Part shown: positions 1 to 6,848 of the stretch, piece after piece
Layout: the number at the start of each line of letters is the position of its first letter
Position numbering within the stretch: the first letter of the stretch is position 1
Program-made: the position numbers and the translations under genes
The notes under the pieces: model-generated
What the model was told of the DNA's origin: nothing
The model's input: the letters and a program-made list of their open reading frames with translations, nothing else
Database searches by the model: none
NCBI GenBank assembly: GCA_030607875.1
Contig: JAUWJD010000038.1
Coordinates: 1-37,673 of the forward strand
DNA: 37,673 nucleotides
Direction of reading: 5' to 3'
DNA from: Chloroflexota bacterium
GTDB taxonomy: Bacteria > Chloroflexota > Anaerolineae > UBA2200

Positions 1-1
1 C

Positions 2-148
2 GCCCATCTCAAGGAGCAACTACCCCAGATTGATGACAACATCCGTACGGTCATCCCCATTATGCTCGACAAAGTCTCCGTTGAGTTGGGTCCTTGGAGT
101 GGATACAATGTCTTGGCACAGCACCCCGCATTCTGTGTTGCAGTGTAG
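2..148 (+). CDS. possible 3' end of a gene cut by the window edge
   Basis: An open frame enters from the left edge and ends at TAG 146-148, giving about 48 residues (begins AHLKEQLPQIDDN, ends NVLAQHPAFCVAV). The composition looks protein-like (mixed acidic, hydrophobic and aromatic residues, no low complexity), unlike the repeat-rich DNA that follows. I do not recognise a family, and no start can be seen. It could equally be chance. Confidence 0.3.
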   Translation, partial: AHLKEQLPQIDDNIRTVIPIMLDKVSVELGPWSGYNVLAQHPAFCVAV

Positions 149-188
149 CACATGTGCGCAAGACCGTCAACCTGGCGCACCTGGCGAT

Positions 189-292
189 GTAGGGGCGAGG
201 CATTTCAGAACAGGGCTGTTCATGAAGCATCATTCCGCTATCGTGTCCGCTCGCGCTGCTGCAAGGTCTGCTAGGAAATGCCTCGCCCCTAC
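189..292. repeat. inverted repeat with 18-bp perfect arms
   Basis: The arm GTAGGGGCGAGGCATTTC at 189-206 is exactly inverted at 275-292, with 68 nt between. Long perfect arms around a short non-coding core resemble a miniature inverted-repeat element or a dispersed hairpin repeat. No transposase is present. Confidence 0.75.
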
Positions 293-335
293 TGTCAAAC
301 TGATCCGTGTCGCGCTACGGCGCGTTGGCGATCAC

Positions 336-432
336 TGCGGCAGCCTCGCCCAACTGCGGCGAGACGCTTCGCCCTGCCCAAAGCATGGCGGGACCTGCGG
401 CAGCCTCGCCAGACCGCGGCGAGACGCTTCGC
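336..432. repeat. pair of 37-bp imperfect direct repeats
   Basis: Units at 336-372 and 396-432 begin TGCGGCAGCCTCGCC and end GCGGCGAGACGCTTCGC, differing only in the middle. Each unit can fold through CTCGCC/GGCGAG. The word GCGTCTCGCC (complement of the unit end) recurs at about 20213, just before the tRNA remnant, which suggests a dispersed palindromic repeat family. Confidence 0.7.
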
Positions 433-640
433 GGTAACGGTCTTGGGCCCGGTCATGGGTCACGTCTCCAGCGGTGTACGGCTGATGGGTAGGTAGGTGA
501 TTGGGGACGATGTACACTTGTGAAAAATGGGTTCGTTTGGCGAAAAAAGGAACAGGGGATTGCGGACTGTGGGTAGCGGGTAGTGGGTGGTGGCGGCGAA
601 TGGGATTGTGGTTGGTTTGCTGCAAGTTGTCATAGGTGGG

Positions 641-669
641 AGTATAGCACAAATGTTCTTTTTGGTCAA
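641..669 (-). promoter_or_regulatory. promoter-like site with degenerate SOS box
   Basis: On the minus strand TTGACC (669-664), a 17-nt spacer and TATACT (646-641) form a promoter-like pair. Inside the spacer lies GAACATTTGTGC, one base from a GAAC-N4-GTTC LexA box. The string GAACATTTGT(G/T)CTATACT is nearly identical to the one at the imuA promoter (20129-20112). No convincing gene follows on the minus strand, so this may be an orphan copy. Confidence 0.35.
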
Positions 670-1013
670 ATCACGGGTACAACTTGGGCCGATCAGACCA
701 GCGTCTCCGAAGGTCGACATACACTTGCTCTGGGCGGACCACAGTCCGCCGGTGCAGCTATCCAGCGCAGACCACTGTCCAAGCGAAGCCAGATCGCCAC
801 CGCAGTGCTCCAAGCTGACCATTGTCTGTGCTCCAGTGCAGGACGTATACTGTGATCCACGCAAGCGACCAATCCGTCAGCGCTCTGCCACAGGCTCTCC
901 CCCAATTTCCCGAATGAAGGATACACTATCTGTGCGGTTGGAGGGCTTTTCCAAAGTCGGAGCGAACGGCGGCCGAGTGTCGAGGCCAGCGTAAGCGACA
1001 TATGCTGCAACGC

Positions 1014-1057
1014 CTGGTCTCGATACGGCTCTGCGCTGCGCCTCAATCCTACTCGAC
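1014..1057. repeat. GGTCTCGATACG...CTACTCGACC tract
   Basis: The segment begins TGGTCTCGATACGGCTCTGC and ends CCTACTCGACCGGCG. This resembles extragenic palindromic elements of the form GTCTCGATACG-N-CTACTCGACC that I associate with Actinobacteria. The stem is degenerate here. Identification is by memory of the motif only. Confidence 0.35.
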
Positions 1058-1199
1058 CGGCGCTTGAGAATGGAAAGGCCCTGGTAGTGAGCGGTGGGTT
1101 GTTTTCCTCTGGTGCAAGCCTGCCAACCCCTATCCAAACCGCCAGGGTTCCAAGAAGGCCAAGGAATTGAACATGAACCCTTGCACTCTCTGCGCCTTT

Positions 1200-1835
1200 T
1201 CATACGCGACGAGTGCGGTGACTCTGTACAGCCAGTTTCTGCCACAGGGAAGCCTTCAGTTCCTGAAGCTGTCCCTGAAAGGCCGCTGACGAGATGCGGC
1301 TGGCGATCATCATGATCGCATCTTCACCATTGTCCAAGTAGTATCCCTTGCGCCGACCTACTCTGAGGAAGCCGTATTTGCCGTATAGCTTCTGTGCTAC
1401 GAGGTTGGATGCACGCACTTCCAGAGTGACCACCGCAGCATTTACTTCCGTCGCATGGTCAATCAGGTGCACCAGAAGTAACTCGCCCAGCCCCCGGCCT
1501 CGGCAGTCGGGATGTACAGCCACGGTGCAGATGTGTGCCTCATCAATGCCCAGCCAAAAACCGCCGTAGCCAAGGAGTGGATGGCGTGAGGGTCCGCCCG
1601 GTGCCGTCCCTGCGACCTCTATCCACGGGTGGGTGTGGCTTTCCTGGCGGGCGACGGCCGTGTCGCGTAGCCGCAGGACCATAAAGTGCGCCATAGGGTT
1701 GTGCTGCACTTCGTGCTCGAAGGCGTGTCTGGACCAGGGAAGGGGGAACACCATCTTCTCGATAGCTACCACAGCGGGTACGTCAGCCAGGGTCATTCGC
1801 TTTATGACGTAAGGGATGCTGCTATTGTCGTTCAT
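1200..1835 (-). CDS. rimI: ribosomal-protein-alanine N-acetyltransferase (RimI-like GNAT)
   Basis: A cytoplasmic GNAT acetyltransferase of 211 residues. RimI enzymes acetylate the N-terminal alanine of ribosomal protein S18 using acetyl-CoA. The acetyl-CoA loop is visible as HPDCRGRGLGELL around residues 109-121, preceded by the AHICTVAVHP strand and followed by LEVRASNLVAQKLYGKYGF, the usual RimI C-terminal signature. I chose the ATG at 1835 (MNDNSS), 14 nt after the tsaB stop; a further-upstream start at 1892 would overlap tsaB and adds non-family residues. A loop of about 25 residues (61-87, HTHPWIEVAGT region) is inserted before the central strand. It is last in the tsaE-tsaB-rimI run, a very common bacterial order, which strengthens the name. 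Confidence 0.9.
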   Translation of the reverse strand: MNDNSSIPYVIKRMTLADVPAVVAIEKMVFPLPWSRHAFEHEVQHNPMAHFMVLRLRDTAVARQESHTHPWIEVAGTAPGGPSRHPLLGYGGFWLGIDEAHICTVAVHPDCRGRGLGELLLVHLIDHATEVNAAVVTLEVRASNLVAQKLYGKYGFLRVGRRKGYYLDNGEDAIMMIASRISSAAFQGQLQELKASLWQKLAVQSHRTRRV

Positions 1836-1848
1836 GGCCAACCCTGGT

Positions 1849-2505
1849 TCAGGGGCGCCGCAGATAAATGGGTGATAGAGAGGCCAGGTCATCGCGTTCC
1901 CCAGCTACAAACCGCTGCCAGGCCAATTCCGCCAGGTAGCCCGTGCGGCGCGCAGCGGAGGCTGGGCTGGCGATGACGACTTCCCGTGGAGTGGCTCTGT
2001 GCAGTTCCCGGACCAATTGAACATCTAGCTCGCCACAGACCAGTGCAGGCTCCTGCAGAGCGGCGACCAAGTCGTCCGTATTCATCAGGGCAGGCTCGCT
2101 GCGGCGTTGCCAATCGCCAGCGATGCTTTGATAGAAGGCGACACACCATCTGCCCCGTCCTGCTGGCAAGATAGCACAGACTGGCAGGGTCTCATGGGAG
2201 TGCGCATAGGCTGTGGCATCCAGCGTGGGTACGCCCAGCACGGGGATATTCAAGGCCAGAGCCAGACCTTTGGCCACGCTCAGGCCGACGCGCAAGCCAG
2301 TGAAAGAGCCGGGCCCCAGCGAAGCGCCCACTGCTGTCAGAGCCGAAGGTGCCAGGCCCTGCTGCTTACAGGCATGGACGATACTGGGCATCAGCTCCAC
2401 TGTATGGTTGGCGCTTGAGCGCCATGTCTGTTCCACATGCAGACCATTCTGGTCGTACAGGGCGATGCCCGCCATGTGGGTTGCTGTGTCAATGGCCAAA
2501 AGCAA
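1849..2505 (-). CDS. tsaB: tRNA threonylcarbamoyladenosine biosynthesis protein TsaB
   Basis: 218 residues, the normal TsaB length. TsaB is the inactive ASKHA-fold partner that binds TsaD and TsaE in the complex adding threonylcarbamoyl to A37 of ANN-decoding tRNAs. The N-terminal MLLAIDTATHMAGIAL is the ASKHA phosphate-1-like motif, and GASLGPGSFTGLRVGLSVAKG (about residues 60-80) is the diagnostic TsaB signature. ATG at 2505 lies 15 nt after the tsaE stop, so the two are probably cotranscribed and coupled. The usual third partner, TsaD, is not in the window. Confidence 0.93.
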   Translation of the reverse strand: MLLAIDTATHMAGIALYDQNGLHVEQTWRSSANHTVELMPSIVHACKQQGLAPSALTAVGASLGPGSFTGLRVGLSVAKGLALALNIPVLGVPTLDATAYAHSHETLPVCAILPAGRGRWCVAFYQSIAGDWQRRSEPALMNTDDLVAALQEPALVCGELDVQLVRELHRATPREVVIASPASAARRTGYLAELAWQRFVAGERDDLASLSPIYLRRP

Positions 2506-2520
2506 GTTTCTGCTCCGTGT

Positions 2521-3024
2521 TCAGATGCCAAACGCTTCCTGGCGAAAGCGTTGCAGCAATGCCTCGAAACGGGCTCCGCGCGCCTCAAAATGGAGTTCCC
2601 GTTTGGTTTCGTCCACATACCGCAGTGTGACCCACAGTCGGTTGTCAGGTAGGATCTCTCTCACCCGTTCGGCCCACTCGATGACACAGGTGCCATTTCC
2701 GAAGAGAATGTCCTCCAGGCCCGTAGAGCATGCCTCGGCAGCGTTCTGCACGCGATAGAGGTCTATGTGATACAACTTGTGGCTCCTGTCTGGCAGTGGG
2801 TACTCGTTGACGATGATGAAAGTTGGACTGGTGATCGCCGACTGTACTCCCAACCCGCGACCGATTCCCTGGGTCAAGCAAGTCTTGCCCGCACCCAGGT
2901 CGCCCTCCAGACATATCACGTCGCCACTCTCAAGCAGACGTGCCAGCCGCTCGCCTATACGCTGCGTCTGTTCTGCACTGTGGCTGATGAAATCCACGAT
3001 GTTGGCGGTAAGAATTGGTGTCAT
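2521..3024 (-). CDS. tsaE: tRNA threonylcarbamoyladenosine biosynthesis ATPase TsaE
   Basis: P-loop ATPase of 167 residues, needed for turnover of the TsaBD complex in t6A synthesis. The Walker A is GDLGAGKT (residues 41-48). SPTFIIVNEYP and LYHIDLYR follow in the usual TsaE positions, and VIEWAERV is the conserved late motif. I place the start at ATG 3024 (MTPILTAN), because CGGAG lies 6 nt upstream; a start nine codons earlier (3051) lacks one. It is first of the tsaE-tsaB-rimI trio, 122 nt downstream of the PEP-utilising enzyme. Confidence 0.93.
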   Translation of the reverse strand: MTPILTANIVDFISHSAEQTQRIGERLARLLESGDVICLEGDLGAGKTCLTQGIGRGLGVQSAITSPTFIIVNEYPLPDRSHKLYHIDLYRVQNAAEACSTGLEDILFGNGTCVIEWAERVREILPDNRLWVTLRYVDETKRELHFEARGARFEALLQRFRQEAFGI

Positions 3025-3146
3025 GTTGCTCCGTGTTGTATCGAGTCGCATTATACTGCAAGGATGCCTCTATGTCGAACGAGGCTGATCCTCGGTTCCG
3101 CTGAGGGTGCGTGGGTCGTCTTGGGTGTGTCTGTGGTGCTATGGCT

Positions 3147-5090
3147 TCACTCTTCCTCAATCTTGGCCACTACTCCATGGAGGCCGTCCACGATCACGAC
3201 ATCACCGTCGCGCAACAACTGGGTAATTCCTGGAATGCCGGCCACTGCTGGCAGCCGATACTCTCGGGCAACCACGGCTCCGTGCGAAAGCTGGCCGCCG
3301 TGCTCGATTACCAGAGCACCCAGCAAAGCGAAAATGGGCGTCCAGCCCGGGTCTACACTGCGCGTAACTAGAATGTCACCGGCCTTGACCCTGTCGAGTT
3401 CAGCGGGGGAAAACAGTACAACAACCCGCCCGCGAGCCAGACCAGGGCCCACTGCTTGCCCTGTCCATTGGGTTTGACCGTCATGTTCTGCCATCTGCAG
3501 TGGCCGGTTCCCACGAAGGAAGGGCGGATACCTTCGCCAGCCGGGTGCAACGTCACACTCTTGACGTAAGCGCGTGAACTGTTGCCGCCTGGTGGCGGCC
3601 AGTGCCGCGTAACTATCACCGCTTATCCGTCCGCGCACGTAGACTTCGATATCTGACTTGGTCAGGAAGAAGACGTCCTCCCTGCGCTTGAGCAGGTCGG
3701 CTTCTGCCATGTTCTGGCCCAGAAGCAGGAACAGCTTGCGCGTCAGGGCAAGCGTCTTTTGCCAAAAGTAGCGTTGGTCTTCTCGCAGAGGCATGTACTG
3801 TTGTACCAGGTACAGAACATGGTCAAAGAGCCAGCGTCTTAGCCGTCCAGGGAGGCCACCGCCGCACAACTCATGTACCCGTCGTCTGGCCTCTTCCATC
3901 TGCCCGCTGCCTGTAGTGACGACTTTCGTCGTTCCCGGCTGATCCTGCGCGCTCCTTGTAGTGACGGCTTCACTTGTTCCCGGCAGACCCTGCGTGCCCT
4001 CTGCGGTGACAGCTTCAGCCGCTTCCCGAAGGCGCTTCACGAGCTCCAAGACCTGCGCAGGTTCATCTGCAAACGTTGGGTAGTAGATGTCCAGATGGAA
4101 AGACCGATGGCCGTGGCGAGTCAGGAAGGCATCAAGGGCTTTAGCAAAGGCGGGTGGATCCGTTGTCTGGGCCAGATGGTGCAGTGCACGATCCACCTCC
4201 AGAGACTTGTTCGGCAGGCCAGTCACCAGGACGGTGCACAGCTCTGCCGCCTCGTCCGCCTTGACCGAAGCTCGAACCAACCGGCGCAGCAGAGTATAGG
4301 TCAAGTCGGCGTGGGTCAGGCTCCAGCGATGCAAGGCCAACAACTCGTGATTCAGTTGCTGCGCCTTGTCGATCGCTGCCCAGATGCGCTGCACTGTGGC
4401 TTTGTCCTCGCGGAGGACTCGCCATTCGGCTTCCAGTTCCTGGCTGCGTGCTTCGTGCCGCAGGACAAAGTCCGCCCAGACTTGATGGTTGTGCCACGGC
4501 GACCAGATCCTGGGCTCTCTCAGAAAGTGGCAGGCCATGGAGAGCAAGAAACGCGGATCGAAGAGCGAACGAGGGTAGGGAGCCTGGCGTCGAAGCTGCG
4601 TTCTGCCATCGGGAAAATAACGGTATGCGTCCTCGGGCAACAGCGAATCGGGAAAGACCTTGTACAGGGTTTGAAACACGAACATGTTCACGTATGGGTG
4701 ACCACGATACAGCTTGGTGATGGGCAATTGCTCCACGCCCTTGAGGCCCAGGTAACGCAGTGGGGCGCGAAGGGCCAATTCCTCCAGCAGCTCCCGGATC
4801 ACAGACCAGCCAAGCGGTGAGACCGGCAGGGGAAAGCGTTCGTTCAGGAATCCCGAGGTCCAGGTGTAAACGTCACCGGGCAGGACGTCGGTGAAGTAAC
4901 TGCGGGCCTGGGCGGTGATGGGGCGCGACTGCAACACGTAGAGCCGTCCTTCGGCAAAGGCCCACTCCACGTCCTGGGGGCATCCCAGGTGCTGCTCCAG
5001 GGCCAATGCTGTCCTGGCGACCTGTTGCGCTTCTTGCGGAGTCAGTACACGGGCATCTCGCTTCTCTGCCGGCACCTCGATGGATTTCAC
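3147..5090 (-). CDS. PEP-utilising, rifampicin-phosphotransferase-like enzyme: central and C-terminal part, after a frameshift
   Basis: Roughly the last 645 residues of an approximately 900-residue enzyme of the PEP synthase/pyruvate phosphate dikinase superfamily. The first residues, PAEKRDARVLTPQEAQQVAR then VEWAFAEGRLYVLQSRPI, finish the ATP-grasp domain. A long helical middle domain follows (MPLREDQRYFWQKTLALTR, KRREDVFFLTKSDIE). The phosphohistidine domain ends the protein with GGQLSHGAVVAREY; the phosphorylated His is codon 3282-3284. The SHGA form of that motif and the middle-domain motifs resemble rifampicin phosphotransferases (ATP + drug to phospho-drug) more than PpsA, which has CHAA. 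The true substrate is unknown; plain PEP synthase is less likely. The N-terminal part is in another frame (see next entry). A 45-bp tandem repeat lies in the middle domain. tsaE starts 122 nt downstream. Confidence 0.8.
   Translation of the reverse strand: MKSIEVPAEKRDARVLTPQEAQQVARTALALEQHLGCPQDVEWAFAEGRLYVLQSRPITAQARSYFTDVLPGDVYTWTSGFLNERFPLPVSPLGWSVIRELLEELALRAPLRYLGLKGVEQLPITKLYRGHPYVNMFVFQTLYKVFPDSLLPEDAYRYFPDGRTQLRRQAPYPRSLFDPRFLLSMACHFLREPRIWSPWHNHQVWADFVLRHEARSQELEAEWRVLREDKATVQRIWAAIDKAQQLNHELLALHRWSLTHADLTYTLLRRLVRASVKADEAAELCTVLVTGLPNKSLEVDRALHHLAQTTDPPAFAKALDAFLTRHGHRSFHLDIYYPTFADEPAQVLELVKRLREAAEAVTAEGTQGLPGTSEAVTTRSAQDQPGTTKVVTTGSGQMEEARRRVHELCGGGLPGRLRRWLFDHVLYLVQQYMPLREDQRYFWQKTLALTRKLFLLLGQNMAEADLLKRREDVFFLTKSDIEVYVRGRISGDSYAALAATRRQQFTRLRQECDVAPGWRRYPPFLRGNRPLQMAEHDGQTQWTGQAVGPGLARGRVVVLFSPAELDRVKAGDILVTRSVDPGWTPIFALLGALVIEHGGQLSHGAVVAREYRLPAVAGIPGITQLLRDGDVVIVDGLHGVVAKIEEE
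3912..4019. repeat. 45-bp tandem repeat inside the PEP-utilising enzyme
   Basis: Words TGTAGTGACGA (3912), TGTAGTGACGG (3957) and TGCGGTGACAG (4002) recur at exactly 45 bp, about 2.4 units. In the protein this gives EAVTAEGTQGLPGTS, EAVTTRSAQDQPGTT and KVVTTGSGQ, a Thr/Gly/Pro-rich linker between helical segments. Because 45 is divisible by three, copy number changes keep the frame. Confidence 0.8.
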
Positions 5091-5856
5091 GCCCCCCCTG
5101 GGCAGCCATCACCCGTTTCTGCGGTTTGTGCGCGATGGTAGGCGGCTCGATCTCCGCGCACGTCTCGCGGTCCACGGAGTAGCGGTCGACCTCTCCTGTG
5201 CCGCTGACCACGGTCTCTCCCAGGCCGAAGGCTGCCTCGATGAGCACCGTCCCCTCGCCAAAGATGGGATGCTGCGAGAAGACCACCCCTGCGGCTTCCG
5301 CATCGACCATCCGCTGAACCAAGACAGCGATCAAAGGCAGTTGCTGCGCCTGTTCGCGATGCGTGCGGTAGAGCACTGCCCGTGGCGACCACAGCGAGGC
5401 CCAACACTCCAGGATGGCGCGGAGCAACTGCATTTCATCCTGTACGTTGAACAGGGTGGCTTGTAGCCCGGCGAAGGATGCGGTGGGCAGATCCTCGGCA
5501 GTTGCGGAAGAGCGCACTGCTACTGGACAGCGCATCACCTCCTCCGTTGCCGCCAGTCTACGGTAGGCAGTCCGCACCGCTTCGCACATCGCTGCGCTCA
5601 GGTGACCTGCTCGAATCGCCTGCTGCAGGCGCAAGGCCGCATCCCGCGCTTCCTGAGCTGGCAGCGACAGCAATGCCTGTATGGCCGGCTGCAGCGCGTT
5701 CGCGGTGACGAAATCCTGATAGGCTGCGGTGGTCACGCAGAACCCTGGCGGCACTGCGATACCCGCCCGCGCGATTCTGCCCAGGTTGAGGGCCTTGCCG
5801 CCAACCTGAGTGTGATCTTCTTCTCCAATCTCGTCAAGCCACAATATCGTACGCAT
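5088..5856 (-). CDS. PEP-utilising, rifampicin-phosphotransferase-like enzyme: N-terminal ATP-grasp part, frameshifted at a G7 tract
   Basis: About 255 residues of the pyruvate/phosphate-dikinase ATP-binding domain: WLDEIGEEDHTQVGGKALNLG at the start, then CPVAVRSSATAEDLPTASFAG (nucleotide binding), VVFSQHPIFGEGTVLIEAAFGLGE and VSGTGEVDRYSVDR. The start is ATG 5856 (MRTILWLDE); a TTG 42 nt earlier is less likely. The frame is lost at a run of seven G (minus strand; 5092-5098). With six G the reading continues as QGGVKSIEVPAEK into the downstream part without loss of any conserved residue. So this is one gene with a +1 change in a homopolymer: mutation, slippage or sequencing error. In the unshifted frame the peptide runs on without homology to about 4873. 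Confidence 0.82.
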
Positions 5857-5886
5857 TGTCACTATCGCCTGGTGGTGTGGTAAAAT
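5856..5886 (+). promoter_or_regulatory. candidate promoter of the 5898 gene
   Basis: TTGTCA (5856-5861), a 19-nt spacer and TAAAAT (5881-5886). The ATG at 5898 is only 12 nt after the -10 box, so transcription would start about 5 nt upstream of the start codon, leaving no room for a Shine-Dalgarno. The -35 touches the start codon of the divergent PEP-utilising enzyme. The spacer is longer than ideal. Confidence 0.45.
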
Positions 5887-5897
5887 AGTGCCTGCCA

Positions 5898-6743
5898 ATG
5901 GTCAACTTGCCTGATTCGAAAACAAGGCGCTTCCTGGCGCTGCTCGAATTCACGTTCAATAGCCTGCCCCAGGCTTACGGGCGCACCTTCGTGCGGCGCA
6001 TCGTGCTGCGCCACCCACTGCGCGCTCTGCGTGGTTTTCTGGCCTACTGCCAAACCTCGAGTGCTGATCGGCCAGAGGAGCGCTTGCTTTTGGGTTGTGG
6101 TGAAGACGAGTTCGTGAAGCGTGCGCTGAGTGATAGCGAACGTCTCCTGGTTGCAACGGGATTCTGCCAAAAGCCGCTGCGTCAGCGTCCCGCCATCCGT
6201 TCGGCGGGGCTGCGTAGCGCTGGAAGTGCCCAAGACTGTCCGGCAGGGCGCTTCAATCACGATTGCCTCTATCTCTCGCGTCTGGAACTTGACTCCAAGA
6301 GCCAGGTGCGATACCCGCCGACCTGCGTGGACTGCTCGATCCGCGTCCTGGGCCACGCTGCACTCGAAGCGGGGGCCAGCTTTGCGGTGTTGACTTCCGC
6401 CCTGGACATTGCTCACGACGTCCTGCTCCCTGTTCTGGAGGAGCGGCGCTTCAACCGCGTGCTCTTTGCCATCTGTCCCTACTCGGTAGAGCCGATGAGC
6501 CTGGCGCTACTCCTTTGTGGCATGGAAGGTTATGTCTTCCACTACAGTGCTGGTTCCTGTGCCGACTACCAGCAATGGCTCCGCGCCGATGGCGGTGACA
6601 AACCAGAGCGCACGATGCTGTCAGCGCAGAACGTGGGCAAGATGCTGGGCTTGCTCGAAAGGATCGCGACTGGCAGGCGCGAACGCGCGGACACAACTCC
6701 CACCTGCTACGTGCAAGAGAATCGCGTGTTTCGACCTCGCTGA
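5898..6743 (+). CDS. conserved-looking protein of unknown function, Cys-containing
   Basis: 281 residues, ATG start, divergent from the PEP-utilising enzyme. I do not recognise a family. It begins with a basic amphipathic stretch (TRRFLALLEFTFNSLPQAYGRTFVRRIVLRHP). The middle is Cys-rich (HDCLYLSRLEL, PPTCVDCSIRVLGH with a CxxC), which could bind metal. It then alternates hydrophobic strands and helices (FAVLTSALDIAHDVLLPVLEE, VLFAICPYSVEPMSLALLLCG) as in an alpha/beta domain. There is no signal peptide or clear membrane span. Residues 96-112 (RQRPAIRSAGLRSAG) are encoded by a GC-rich palindrome (6185-6213) that may be an in-frame repeat insertion. No ribosome site precedes the start. Confidence 0.6.
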   Translation: MVNLPDSKTRRFLALLEFTFNSLPQAYGRTFVRRIVLRHPLRALRGFLAYCQTSSADRPEERLLLGCGEDEFVKRALSDSERLLVATGFCQKPLRQRPAIRSAGLRSAGSAQDCPAGRFNHDCLYLSRLELDSKSQVRYPPTCVDCSIRVLGHAALEAGASFAVLTSALDIAHDVLLPVLEERRFNRVLFAICPYSVEPMSLALLLCGMEGYVFHYSAGSCADYQQWLRADGGDKPERTMLSAQNVGKMLGLLERIATGRRERADTTPTCYVQENRVFRPR

Positions 6744-6811
6744 ACATTCAGCGCTGTGATCCATTTTAGCCCCAAAACAGGGTCAGAGCAACTGCGGAAT
6801 GCCATCCCCGT

Positions 6812-6841
6812 TTGACGCCGCAAGCCCGGCCCTGCTATAAT
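6812..6841 (+). promoter_or_regulatory. maf promoter (leaderless configuration)
   Basis: TTGACG (6812-6817), an 18-nt spacer and a consensus TATAAT (6836-6841). The maf ATG at 6849 is 7 nt after the -10 hexamer, the usual distance to the transcription start. The message would begin at or next to the start codon. Confidence 0.75.
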
Positions 6842-6848
6842 CGTGCCG

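Larger units (their letters stand above)
149..1199. other. repeat-rich intergenic region, no convincing gene
   Basis: About 1 kb without a believable protein: frames on both strands overlap each other and are rich in Arg, Pro, Cys and Trp. It holds a long inverted repeat (189-292), two 37-bp direct repeats (336-432), a low-complexity GGGTAGCGGGTAGTGGG-type stretch near 570-590 (the complementary words recur at 12665-12705), a promoter-like site with a degenerate SOS box (641-669), and a palindromic tract near 1014-1057. It lies downstream of rimI, so a terminator for the rimI-tsaB-tsaE transcript would be expected near 1100-1199, but I see no clear one. Confidence 0.6.

Noticed and set aside
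332..1245. Several overlapping frames of 100-135 codons on both strands in the first 1.2 kb
   Set aside because: They overlap each other, are rich in Arg/Pro/Cys/Trp, lack ribosome sites and cross repeats. No family resemblance.
3873..4820. 315-codon plus-strand frame
   Set aside because: Lies entirely antisense to the PEP-utilising enzyme, whose minus-strand frame has clear motifs.
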